52,787 nucleotides of DNA from Lachnospiraceae bacterium (GTDB lineage: Bacteria; Bacillota; Clostridia; Lachnospirales; Lachnospiraceae): the NCBI GenBank assembly GCA_910575835.1, contig CAJTGB010000029.1:5902-58688 (forward strand), in the 5' to 3' direction. This document shows, in pieces, positions 19,501-25,958 of the stretch (positions are counted from its first letter, which is position 1; each line of letters opens with the position of its first letter). The notes under the pieces were generated by a model, which was not told the origin of the DNA, made no database searches, and worked only from the letters and a program-made list of their open reading frames with translations. The position numbers were made by a program, and so were the translations under genes.

Positions 19501-21490
19501 CTTGCGGGGACATGTGGACGGCGTGAAGTACGGCGAGGATCCTAAAGGCGGGGAGGATGTCACACTGGCCGGGGCGCTTGTAGGGCTTTTTGGGCCGGAT
19601 GTGGAGGAATTTACCGGAGAAAACGCCCTGCTCACCGTCTCTACCCAGGAGGACGGCAGCTTTGCCTTTGAGGGAATCCCTTACGGGCATTGGATTATTG
19701 CGGAGATTGCGGCGCCGGAGCTTTATACCATAAGCGAAGGACAGCACCATGTCTATATCGGCGTGGACGGGCAGCATTTGGAGATCCGGATTGACAACAC
19801 CCTGATCCGGGGAAGGGTGCAGGTGAGAAAAACCGAGGCGGTGGACGAGCCTTCCCCTGTGGATAAGAAAGAGGATAAGAATACTTTCTTACGCTTCCTT
19901 TCCGGGGCGGTCTTTGAACTGTATGGAGACACCAACGGGAACAAGGAACTGGATCAGGACGACAAGCTCCTCGGAACCCTGACGGAGACGGACGGGGGCT
20001 ACCATACGGCGGAGAATCTTCTGGCCGGCGGCTATTTTGTAAAAGAAAAGACGGCCCCGGAGGGGTACAGACCGGATGAAAAGGCGTATTATTTTGAGAT
20101 TACAGAGGACGGGCAGACGGCCGTGGTTGAGAACGGCGAAACGGGCCGGGGATTCTCCAATGAAGCGTACCGGGGGAATTTAAAGATTACCAAAGATTCC
20201 AGCGACGGGCGCAGGGACGGTTTCGCTATCGAGGTCAAGAGCGCGGACGGCTCCTATTGCGAGACATTTACTACCCCGAAATCCGGCGTGGTCGAGATCA
20301 AGGGGCTCCGTGTGGGGATCTATACCGTGACGGAAATTTCCAACCGGGCAAGCAGGGACTATATCATCCCGGATGCGGCCACGGTGGAGATCAGGGCGGA
20401 CAAGACGGCCACGGTGCAGCTCTTCAATGAGAAGCCGGAAAAGCCGGAAACGCCGGAGGAACCAAAAGAGCCGGAAAAGCCGGAAAAGCCGGAGACACCG
20501 AAAAATCCTGACACACCGAAAACACCGGAAACGCCCAGGACGCCGGCCACCCCGTCCACGCCTTACAAGGCGGTACCGCAGACAGGGGATGATTCCCTTG
20601 TGTTCCTGTGGGGAGGGCTTTTTGCCCTGGCTGTGCTGGGAGGCGGAACTTTGGCGTCTGTAATCTTTTACCGGGGCAGGCATGGGAAAAAGACGGGGAG
20701 GATGGCAAAAGCCGCCTCCCTTGCGTTAAGCCTCCTGCTGGCGGCAGGCAGCGGATGGATGTTTATGGGTGAGATCGGGGAGTACCGGCAGGGAGCCAGT
20801 GCCTATGACGGCCTGGCGGAGCTTGTGGAGCAGCCGGAAACGGAAGAAACAAAAGGGCCTGAGGATCTGCCTTCTGGCGGTGAAGTACCTGAGGAGGAAA
20901 GCGGACCTGTCCTTCCGGCTGTGGATTTTGAAGGGATTTGGGAGACCGGGCCGGACATTATCGCCTGGCTCACTCTTCCCGACACCCCGGTCAATTATCC
21001 GGTCACCCAGACGGAGGATAACGAGTTTTACTTAAACCATCTGCATGACAGGAGCCCCGGCAAGGTGGGCTGTCTGTTTGTGGATTATGAGAACAGTGCG
21101 GATTTTTCCGACCGGAACACCATTATCTACGGACACAACATGCGGGACGGCTCCATGTTTGCGGAACTGAACCGTTATAAGGAGCAGGCGTATTTTGACA
21201 GCCATCCCCGGATGTATCTGGTAATGCCGGAGGGCGGGTTTGTCTGTGAAGTCTTTGCGGCATTTACTGCGGACCCGGAGGAATCCGGCAGCGACGCTTC
21301 CCCCTGGAGGCTTGGCTTCCAGGATGACGGCGCTTATACAACATGGCTTGGGAAGATGGCGGAGCGTTCTGTGGCTGAAAGTGGCGTCACGGTTACATCC
21401 AGTGACCGGGTGCTGACACTTTCCACCTGTACGCCGGGCGGTACGAAGCGTTTTGTCGTCATGGGGAAACTTGTGGAAGTAGAAAACTGA
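16535..21490 (+). CDS. Thioester/Cna-B surface adhesin fused to a class B sortase
   Basis: The protein is 1651 residues: signal peptide (to ~FAAS), a thioester-type domain (VFCVESG cysteine ~99 and TQIILWEYQQ), a series of SpaA/Cna-B isopeptide domains, a proline-rich spacer, sorting signal VPQTG (~1346) with hydrophobic helix and basic stop, then a second membrane helix and a class B sortase domain with TIIYGHNM (His), LTLSTCT (Cys) and KRFVVMG (Arg). Adhesin and sortase are normally separate genes. Here one frame runs through both. An internal ATG at 20702 could start a separate sortase, but GGGGAGG touches it, too close for good initiation. Its likely role is surface adhesion during mating. 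Confidence 0.9.
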   Translation: MANMKKHGLKRLLAFLLLAVCLCGVFPSQAFAASVGQKASSWLGGAYVGSDGRHYTSPAPYTYLAYQKDGTVDVHTSSGGTDYRHYMLTDSDGVTHPVFCVESGIPYHTSDNTYTSESGKDSGYLNLLPSDSRRGIILTSIYGWKPGAALPVSGINEDDYKMATQIILWEYQQQLRSDPYSRHGNGHASGDQYFSVIAGRPAERAYDWILRKVASHDTVPSFTASAKKDAPVLELEWDTRAKVYTLTVTDTNNLRIDLETLSGSGVTVKRSGNQYTFTSRQMIMDPVTLKFRKDVPVAEDMLIWGRPGYQTMMTGASDPVSFYVKVKTETYGTARIVKTSEDGIVSGIWFNISGTDILGNKVNEDVETGKDGQVEKQFLPGTYLVKELPVDRYVTPPAQYVTIESGQTAAVHFSNILKKFRVHVVKSDNDTGTAQGDATLAGATYGIYNNGELVDTYTTGPEGDFMTRYYVCGDAWTIREIEPSTGYLLNDTVYEVGASPTLYEVELNTTESQVKETVIYGDIRLVKHTDDNDPDVAEGEHSTDGNAGQVEKPEAGAVFEVFLKSAGSYEAAKETERDLLTTDGNGFASSGRLPYGQYTVHQTAGEEGKAFIPDFTVFISEDGQTYSYILNNTTITARLKVEKCDAETGNIIPVAGTGFQVKDLSTGEFVSQEIFYPNPETLDTFYVSDEGWLMLPEPLAAGDYELCEVAAPYGYVLSGEPIPFTVDGSEAVVTVKQHNMPQKAELTIRKTGEVFASVQENEGLYQPVYEVRGLPGAVYDLVADEDIYTGDGTLRAAKDTVIETLTTAEDGTAASGLLYLGRYRLEEKEAPAGMVAATEPERVELAYAGETVEVTKTEKGLYDQRQRAAVDLTKSLETDGLFGFGEDGECQDISFGLYADSALTAADGGVIPADGLLEVVSVSENGAGGYGASFASDLPFGSYYVKERTTNEAYVLSDTEYPVIFAYAGQDTALVEIAANEGEPIENKLLRGHVDGVKYGEDPKGGEDVTLAGALVGLFGPDVEEFTGENALLTVSTQEDGSFAFEGIPYGHWIIAEIAAPELYTISEGQHHVYIGVDGQHLEIRIDNTLIRGRVQVRKTEAVDEPSPVDKKEDKNTFLRFLSGAVFELYGDTNGNKELDQDDKLLGTLTETDGGYHTAENLLAGGYFVKEKTAPEGYRPDEKAYYFEITEDGQTAVVENGETGRGFSNEAYRGNLKITKDSSDGRRDGFAIEVKSADGSYCETFTTPKSGVVEIKGLRVGIYTVTEISNRASRDYIIPDAATVEIRADKTATVQLFNEKPEKPETPEEPKEPEKPEKPETPKNPDTPKTPETPRTPATPSTPYKAVPQTGDDSLVFLWGGLFALAVLGGGTLASVIFYRGRHGKKTGRMAKAASLALSLLLAAGSGWMFMGEIGEYRQGASAYDGLAELVEQPETEETKGPEDLPSGGEVPEEESGPVLPAVDFEGIWETGPDIIAWLTLPDTPVNYPVTQTEDNEFYLNHLHDRSPGKVGCLFVDYENSADFSDRNTIIYGHNMRDGSMFAELNRYKEQAYFDSHPRMYLVMPEGGFVCEVFAAFTADPEESGSDASPWRLGFQDDGAYTTWLGKMAERSVAESGVTVTSSDRVLTLSTCTPGGTKRFVVMGKLVEVEN

Positions 21491-21565
21491 CATTAAATCG
21501 AAATGGAATCTGATAACCGGTGCGGGGCATTTGCTTCCGCACCTTCTCAATATGGAGGATTGTTT

Positions 21566-22048
21566 ATGGTGAATACCATTATTCCCATTCCCGGCTATGT
21601 GCATTTATACCGCTCCCTTCTGCGGTTCTATGAGATGCCGGAGAATGAGGTCCGGGAAATGCTCTACCTTCTGAACACGGCGAACCTGGACTGTTACAGC
21701 TATTACCACCCGGAGCGGGAGCTTACGGAGAGCGGGCCGGTGGCGTTTTCCGGCTGGCTGGACCGGATGGATTGCCGCCCCTACCGGACGGAAGTACAGC
21801 TATACAAGTCCCTGCTGTGCTTAAAAAGGAGCATAGACCGGGACCTGATCGTGACCTCGCAGCGGGAGGCGCTGCAGGCTCTTAAATGCGTGACCTCCAA
21901 TATCGAATACCGTTTCTACAAGGCGTATGGGATGGAGATTGAGGATAAACGGACGGTGTACGGGGAGTGCGCCTACCGCCTGGTACCCAGGGAGGACGAG
22001 CCCAGCGTGTGCCTGATGCACGACTGGATCTATCTTCCCAGCGCATAG
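21566..22048 (+). CDS. Conserved ICE protein of unknown function
   Basis: The protein is 160 residues from ATG 21566, which follows TATGGAGGATTGTTT. It is soluble, rich in Y, R and L, and has no membrane helix or signal. Short landmarks are IPGYVHLYRSLLRFYEMPEN and DCYSYYHPERELTESG. I do not recognise a family. It lies between the adhesin-sortase gene and the nucleotide-metabolism genes, in the same direction. Confidence 0.75.
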   Translation: MVNTIIPIPGYVHLYRSLLRFYEMPENEVREMLYLLNTANLDCYSYYHPERELTESGPVAFSGWLDRMDCRPYRTEVQLYKSLLCLKRSIDRDLIVTSQREALQALKCVTSNIEYRFYKAYGMEIEDKRTVYGECAYRLVPREDEPSVCLMHDWIYLPSA

Positions 22049-22050
22049 TC

Positions 22051-22461
22051 ATGGGGGTTTTGTATTTCATTTATGGCCTGTCCCGGATGGCAGATAAGAT
22101 CCGGGACGGTCCATTTGTAAAGGAGGGATATCCTATCACACAGAAAGAAGTAAATGCGGTATTTGACGAACAGGTGAAGCGCTGTGCCGGCATTTTGCAG
22201 CAGAAAACGAAGGAATATACCGGAGATGACACGGACCGCCTGGGGGCTTTCAAGGCGGCCGCGGCCTTACAGCACACCACCCCGGAGCGGGCCCTTGCAG
22301 GGATGCTGGCGAAGCATATCGTGTCTTTGTATGACATGTGCTTTGCGGACAGCGTTTCCTATGAGGAAAGCGTGTGGGATGAAAAGATCACGGACAGCCT
22401 CAATTATCTGTTCTTACTGAAAGCGGTTGTAAAGGAGGGGAATACCAATAAACAGGATTGA
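22051..22461 (+). CDS. Nucleotide-modification-associated (Nmad1/DUF1599-like) protein
   Basis: The conserved core runs from about 22135: KEVNAVFDEQVKRCAGILQQ, then KTKEYTG and WDEKITDSLNYLFLLKAVV. It resembles Nmad1/DUF1599, a MazG-like helical fold seen near nucleotide-metabolism genes. The start is uncertain. ATG 22051 or 22087 lack ribosome sites, whereas AAAGGAGGGATATCCT sits directly before an ATC codon at 22135, so a non-AUG start is plausible. It is followed closely by ThyX-like and dUTPase genes, suggesting a shared role in pyrimidine nucleotide pools. Confidence 0.65.
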   Translation: MGVLYFIYGLSRMADKIRDGPFVKEGYPITQKEVNAVFDEQVKRCAGILQQKTKEYTGDDTDRLGAFKAAAALQHTTPERALAGMLAKHIVSLYDMCFADSVSYEESVWDEKITDSLNYLFLLKAVVKEGNTNKQD

Positions 22462-22462
22462 A

Positions 22463-23215
22463 GTGAAAATATTGAACTGCCAGGCGGTTGCCGAGGCAGA
22501 GAAGAACATGGTCTTTGCGGCCCGGCTTACCCAACGGGGGCACCGGATCGCCACAATGGAGGACCTGCTGGCGCTCTATGAGAAGTCGTTCAGCACGGAT
22601 ACCGTGGAGGCCATCGGCGGCCTTCCCCACCCAACGGTCCAAAAATTTGCGGTGATCACGGTGGCGGTTGTGGGGGCGAGCAGGCGGTTCCTTGCACAGA
22701 TCACCAGACACCAGAACGAGGTGAAGTTTATGAGCGCTTCGCTGCAGTACAGCAATTATGCAGGACAGGCGGATTTTGCCATACCTTATGAGATACTGGC
22801 TGCTTCTGGTTCTGTCCGGGAGCTGTATCTGGAAAGCTGCCATAGGGGGATGGACTGCTACGGGGAACTGTGCGGCGCCGGAATCGGCCATGACGCGGCG
22901 GGCTATGCCACGCCCCAGGGCTTAAGAAATGTGCTTCTGATAAGCGCCACGCCCTACCAGTGGAAACACATCATCGGACAGCGGATATGCCGGAGGAACA
23001 CGGACGAGACAAGAATCGTGCTCTTGAAGATCTGGCAGGAGCTGTGCCGGTTGAGCCCGGTTCTATTTTCCGTGCAGCTTACGGGAGCCTTCTGCCAGAG
23101 GGATAAGTGTCTGGAGGGAAAGCTGGGGTGCGGGGAAAAGTTGGGAACCTCCCAGGGGCCTTCGGAGATCCTGGCGGCGGATTACCCGGCGCTTTTTAAG
23201 GGAGGCGCCACATGA
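22463..23215 (+). CDS. thyX: ThyX-like flavin-dependent thymidylate synthase
   Basis: The protein is 250 residues with the ThyX fold signature region RRFLAQITRHQNEVKFMSAS followed by LQYS, and later QWKHIIGQRICRRNTDETR. ThyX normally makes dTMP from dUMP using FAD and methylene-tetrahydrofolate, with RHRxxSxNExSxRY as hallmark. Here the third residue is Q instead of R, the spacing is one longer, and the last arginine is Q. The substrate or reaction could therefore differ. GTG 22463 overlaps the upstream stop region, and the stop overlaps dut by four bases. Confidence 0.8.
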   Translation: MKILNCQAVAEAEKNMVFAARLTQRGHRIATMEDLLALYEKSFSTDTVEAIGGLPHPTVQKFAVITVAVVGASRRFLAQITRHQNEVKFMSASLQYSNYAGQADFAIPYEILAASGSVRELYLESCHRGMDCYGELCGAGIGHDAAGYATPQGLRNVLLISATPYQWKHIIGQRICRRNTDETRIVLLKIWQELCRLSPVLFSVQLTGAFCQRDKCLEGKLGCGEKLGTSQGPSEILAADYPALFKGGAT

Positions 23216-23625
23216 AGATAAAGCTCATTGATTTCGGCGTGAGGGAGGACTGGCGCCCCTACCGGCCCCACGGGAACGACGCCGGGGCGGATGTGTATAT
23301 GCCCTATGACTGTACCCTGAAACCTGGGGATGTGGAGAAGGTGCCGCTGGGCTTCGGGATTGAGGTGCCGGACGGCTACGCGGGGTATGTGTTCCCGCGC
23401 AGCAGCATGGCGGCCAGGGGGCTTGTCTGCGAGCTGCCCCCTGTGGATTCCGGCTACCGCGGGGAGATCCATGCGATCATCAGCAATGTAAGCAGCAGGA
23501 CCCAGGCCATCAAGAAAGGGGCGCGGGTGGGGCAGCTTATCATAACGCCGGTGGTGATTGCGGATTTTGTTTCCGGGCTTGGAGAGGAAAGGGGCACGGG
23601 AGGGTTTGGGAGCACCGGGGAGTGA
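23212..23625 (+). CDS. dut: dUTPase (dUTP diphosphatase)
   Basis: The protein is 137 residues, the normal size for trimeric dUTPase. All five motifs are visible: DAGADVYMP (1), PRSSMAARG (2), VDSGYRGEIHAI (3), GARVGQLII (4) and RGTGGFGSTG (5). It hydrolyses dUTP to dUMP, supplying the thymidylate synthase and keeping uracil out of DNA. ATG overlaps the thyX stop (ATGA), so the two are coupled. Mobile elements often carry dut to guard freshly copied DNA. Confidence 0.96.
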   Translation: MKIKLIDFGVREDWRPYRPHGNDAGADVYMPYDCTLKPGDVEKVPLGFGIEVPDGYAGYVFPRSSMAARGLVCELPPVDSGYRGEIHAIISNVSSRTQAIKKGARVGQLIITPVVIADFVSGLGEERGTGGFGSTGE

Positions 23626-23704
23626 GGATCTTATCCGGGACAAATCTTGGTTTTTCGCCGGTATATGGATTGGGTATATCCGGGAGATTGACGGATAGAA
23701 TAAA

Positions 23705-23729
23705 AAAGAGCGGCCGTGTGACCGCTTTA
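23705..23729 (-). terminator. Terminator of the XRE regulator gene
   Basis: AGCGG (23709-23713) and CCGCT (23722-23726) form a short GC-rich stem. On the minus strand it is followed by T6, immediately after the XRE stop codon. Confidence 0.7.
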
Positions 23730-24044
23730 CCTTTTGGTATTCAATTCCTTCATAATGCCGAGGATGTATTCAAATGACCGGGAATCCAACTGCCTTGCCT
23801 GTGCGATAAATTCCTTTAAGGCTTCCGGGTTGGCGTTCCCTTCGTCAAAAAATTCCTGCGGCGTCACGCCCAGGTATTCGCAGATATAGAAAAAGGACGG
23901 CATGGAGGGAAGTGATTTTTTGTTTTCTATGTTGTTGATGTAGTTGTTTGCCTGGCCCAGCGACAGGGACATATCGCGGGCGGATACGCCTTTTTGCGTC
24001 CGCAGCTTTGCCAGCCGCTCCGGGACAAAATTTTCATACATCAT
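23727..24044 (-). CDS. XRE-family helix-turn-helix repressor
   Basis: The protein is 105 residues, read leftwards from ATG at 24044, which follows GGGAGGTGAAG. The HTH spans residues ~8-65 (LAKLRTQKGVSARDMSLSLG, NNYINNIENKK), followed by a short helical dimerisation tail. It faces a promoter carrying a palindrome (24100-24144) that drives the rightward SLOG operon. It is the only leftward gene I recognise in the backbone. Probably an autoregulated repressor of the downstream ICE genes; that is inferred from position. Confidence 0.9.
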   Translation of the reverse strand: MMYENFVPERLAKLRTQKGVSARDMSLSLGQANNYINNIENKKSLPSMPSFFYICEYLGVTPQEFFDEGNANPEALKEFIAQARQLDSRSFEYILGIMKELNTKR

Positions 24045-24099
24045 CTTCACCTCCCATTCTGTAATAGATTTTACCTTATGTCTCTGCCTTATTCGCAAA

Positions 24100-24144
24100 T
24101 TGAAAAAGGGTATTTGTGACGGTATAATAGATTAAAACTATTAT
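24100..24144 (+). promoter_or_regulatory. Strong promoter with overlapping palindromic operator
   Basis: TTGAAA (24100-24105), a 17-bp spacer, then TATAAT (24123-24128) make a near-consensus sigma-A promoter reading toward the SLOG gene. A perfect inverted repeat ATAATAG/CTATTAT with a 7-bp spacer (24124-24144) covers the -10 and start site. A similar half-site, TAATAGATTTTA, lies at ~24062 on the XRE side. This is the layout of a repressor-controlled divergent promoter. Confidence 0.8.
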
Positions 24145-24190
24145 ATGTGGGAGAGTGAAGAAATAAATCTATCAGACGGAGGAAAGACCA

Positions 24191-24691
24191 ATGAGGAAAA
24201 AGACATGCTGCGTGACCGGACACCGGGATCTGCCGCAGAAGGAAATCAATTATGTGAAGGCGGCGCTTGGGCGTGAGGTTGACCGTGCCGTTGCGGACGG
24301 CTATACCTGCTTTATGAGCGGGTTCGGGGAAGGGGTGGACCAGTATTTTGCGGAGATCGTACTGGAGAGACAGAAAGGGAACCCGGCGCTGGAGCTTATC
24401 GCCGTCATCCCTTACCGGAAGCGCCTGGACAGCCTGAATGAGAAAGGGAGGACCTATGAAATGCTGGAGGCTTGCGCGGAGGTGGTTGTGGTGCAGGAGG
24501 AATACCACCCAAGCGTCTATTCCAGACGGAGCCGGTACATGGCGGAACGTTCTGACCGGGTGATTGCGGTGTATGACGGGAGGGAGAAAGGCGGTACGGT
24601 GCGGACGATCCGATTTGCACATATGCTGAAAAAGGAGCTCCGTGAGATCCCGGTGGGGGAAATCAAGCTGCCGGATAATCTGAAATATTAA
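24191..24691 (+). CDS. SLOG-family (DUF1273/YpsA-like) protein
   Basis: The protein is 166 residues. It starts KKTCCVTGHRDLP, has FMSGFGEGVDQYFAE and ends in a Rossmann-like pattern with VIPYRKRLDSL and DRVIAVYDG. These are hallmarks of the SLOG superfamily, which bind nucleotide-derived ligands; many members are in mobile elements and conflict systems. The exact ligand is unknown. A GGAGG site precedes ATG 24191. It is the first gene of the operon behind the repressed promoter. Confidence 0.88.
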   Translation: MRKKTCCVTGHRDLPQKEINYVKAALGREVDRAVADGYTCFMSGFGEGVDQYFAEIVLERQKGNPALELIAVIPYRKRLDSLNEKGRTYEMLEACAEVVVVQEEYHPSVYSRRSRYMAERSDRVIAVYDGREKGGTVRTIRFAHMLKKELREIPVGEIKLPDNLKY

Positions 24692-24731
24692 AAAACAGGA
24701 AAGAATTTGAAACATAATGATTCCAGCGAAC

Positions 24732-24761
24732 GCGCTCACTTACCGGTGGGCGTTTTCTTTT
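24732..24761 (+). terminator. Terminator after the SLOG gene
   Basis: GCGCTCAC (24732-24739) pairs with GTGGGCGT (24746-24753), with two G-U pairs, and a T-rich TTTCTTTT stretch follows. It may partly terminate before the next genes. Confidence 0.55.
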
Positions 24762-24782
24762 ACCTAAAAAGGAGGATTTTGA

Positions 24783-24899
24783 ATGTGTAACCTGGTGATA
24801 TGCGCCCTCTGCTTTTTGGCAGGCACGGTGGTGGGCGTGATGCTTATGTGCCTCCTGCAGGCAGGGAGGACAGGAAATGTGGACATGGAGGGAATGTAA
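24783..24899 (+). CDS. DUF3789-like single-helix membrane peptide
   Basis: The protein is 38 residues from ATG 24783, behind AAAAAGGAGGATTTTGA. Almost the whole peptide is one hydrophobic helix (LVICALCFLAGTVVGVMLMC) followed by LLQAGR and an acidic end. Size and sequence pattern fit the DUF3789 mini-proteins of Clostridia ICEs. The stop abuts the next ATG (TAAATG), indicating coupling. Function unknown. Confidence 0.8.
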   Translation: MCNLVICALCFLAGTVVGVMLMCLLQAGRTGNVDMEGM

Positions 24900-25910
24900 A
24901 TGGATCAGAATGCGGTGGAATATATCAGGAACCATATCAAAGAGTTTCTGCCCCCGGAGTATCAGGATGCGGATGTTATCGTTGAGCCTGTTCTAAAAAA
25001 TAATGACCGGGTATTGACCGGGCTGACGATTTTTAAGGAGGGGAGCAATATGGCCCCTACGGTCTATCTGGAACCGTATTGGGAGGAAATTAAAAGAGGA
25101 CGCCTCTTAAGTTCGGTACTGGAAGAAATCGCACAGATCCAGCTTGGGGAAAACAACAGGGGAACTTTTGACCTCTCCATGCTGAAGGACTATGAAAAGG
25201 TAAAGCCGAAGCTCTTTATCCGGATGTGCGACCCGGAAAAAAATACGGAGTATTTAAAAGATAAACCATATACGGCATGTGGGGAGCTGGCGGCCTCTTA
25301 CAGAATCCAGGTTTTAGAAGAAAAGGAAATGAACGGCTCCGCTGCCATTACAAATGAAGTCCTGCGTTCCTGGGGGATTACGAAGGAGCAGCTCCACCAG
25401 GATGCTGTCCAGGCAGAGAAAGAAAGGAAACCGGCCTGCCTTTACCGCATGGATGATATCCTGTTTTCCGAACAGGCTGAAAATCTGCTGGAAGAGGGCG
25501 CCCCACTGCAGGCAGGGGAACTGCCAATCTTTGTCCTTACCAACCGTGATAAGTCGGAGGGAGCAGGGGTTATGGTACAAGATGGGGTCCTGAAAAAAGT
25601 GGGGGAACTGCTTGGGGCGGATTATTATGTGCTCCCCTCATCCATCCATGAAGTGCTTGTCCTGCCGGATAACGGAGAGATGGATGTAAAGGAACTGGAA
25701 AGCATGGTCCGGGATGTCAATGCTGCCGAGGTAGCGCCCCATGAACTGCTGTCGGATAAAGTTCAGTTTTATGACCGCGCTTCCAGGACATTAGGGCGAA
25801 AGCAGGAAAAAGGAATCCTTGACAGGCTTGCGGAAAATAAAAAACAGATACAGGAGAAGGCTGGGAAAGAGAAGGCAGCAGAGAAGAAAAGAAATGAGCC
25901 GAGCCTGTAA
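24900..25910 (+). CDS. DUF5688-family ICE protein
   Basis: The protein is 336 residues, soluble and mixed alpha/beta. Landmarks are NAVEYIRNHIKEFLPPEYQD, GLTIFKEGSNMAPTVYLEPY, and a C-terminal half with LPIFVLTNRDKSEGAGVM and VLPSSIHEVLVLPD. This matches DUF5688 proteins common in Lachnospiraceae elements. The end is a lysine-rich helix (KKQIQEKAGKEKAAEKKR). No catalytic motif is evident. It lies directly upstream of topB in the same transcript. Confidence 0.75.
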   Translation: MDQNAVEYIRNHIKEFLPPEYQDADVIVEPVLKNNDRVLTGLTIFKEGSNMAPTVYLEPYWEEIKRGRLLSSVLEEIAQIQLGENNRGTFDLSMLKDYEKVKPKLFIRMCDPEKNTEYLKDKPYTACGELAASYRIQVLEEKEMNGSAAITNEVLRSWGITKEQLHQDAVQAEKERKPACLYRMDDILFSEQAENLLEEGAPLQAGELPIFVLTNRDKSEGAGVMVQDGVLKKVGELLGADYYVLPSSIHEVLVLPDNGEMDVKELESMVRDVNAAEVAPHELLSDKVQFYDRASRTLGRKQEKGILDRLAENKKQIQEKAGKEKAAEKKRNEPSL

Positions 25911-25958
25911 AGAGGGCTGCCGGACATTTTTGTAACAGGGAAAATGGAGGTGGAGAAA

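Noticed and set aside
20440..20560. Short repeats in the proline-rich part of the adhesin, at first glance CRISPR-like
   Set aside because: They are in-frame codon repeats for K-P-E/T-P spacers of a wall-spanning linker, not evenly spaced repeats with unique spacers.
20702..21490. Separate sortase gene starting at ATG 20702
   Set aside because: The ribosome-like GGGGAGG directly touches the ATG and the frame is continuous with the adhesin, so a fusion is the simpler reading; kept as an alternative.
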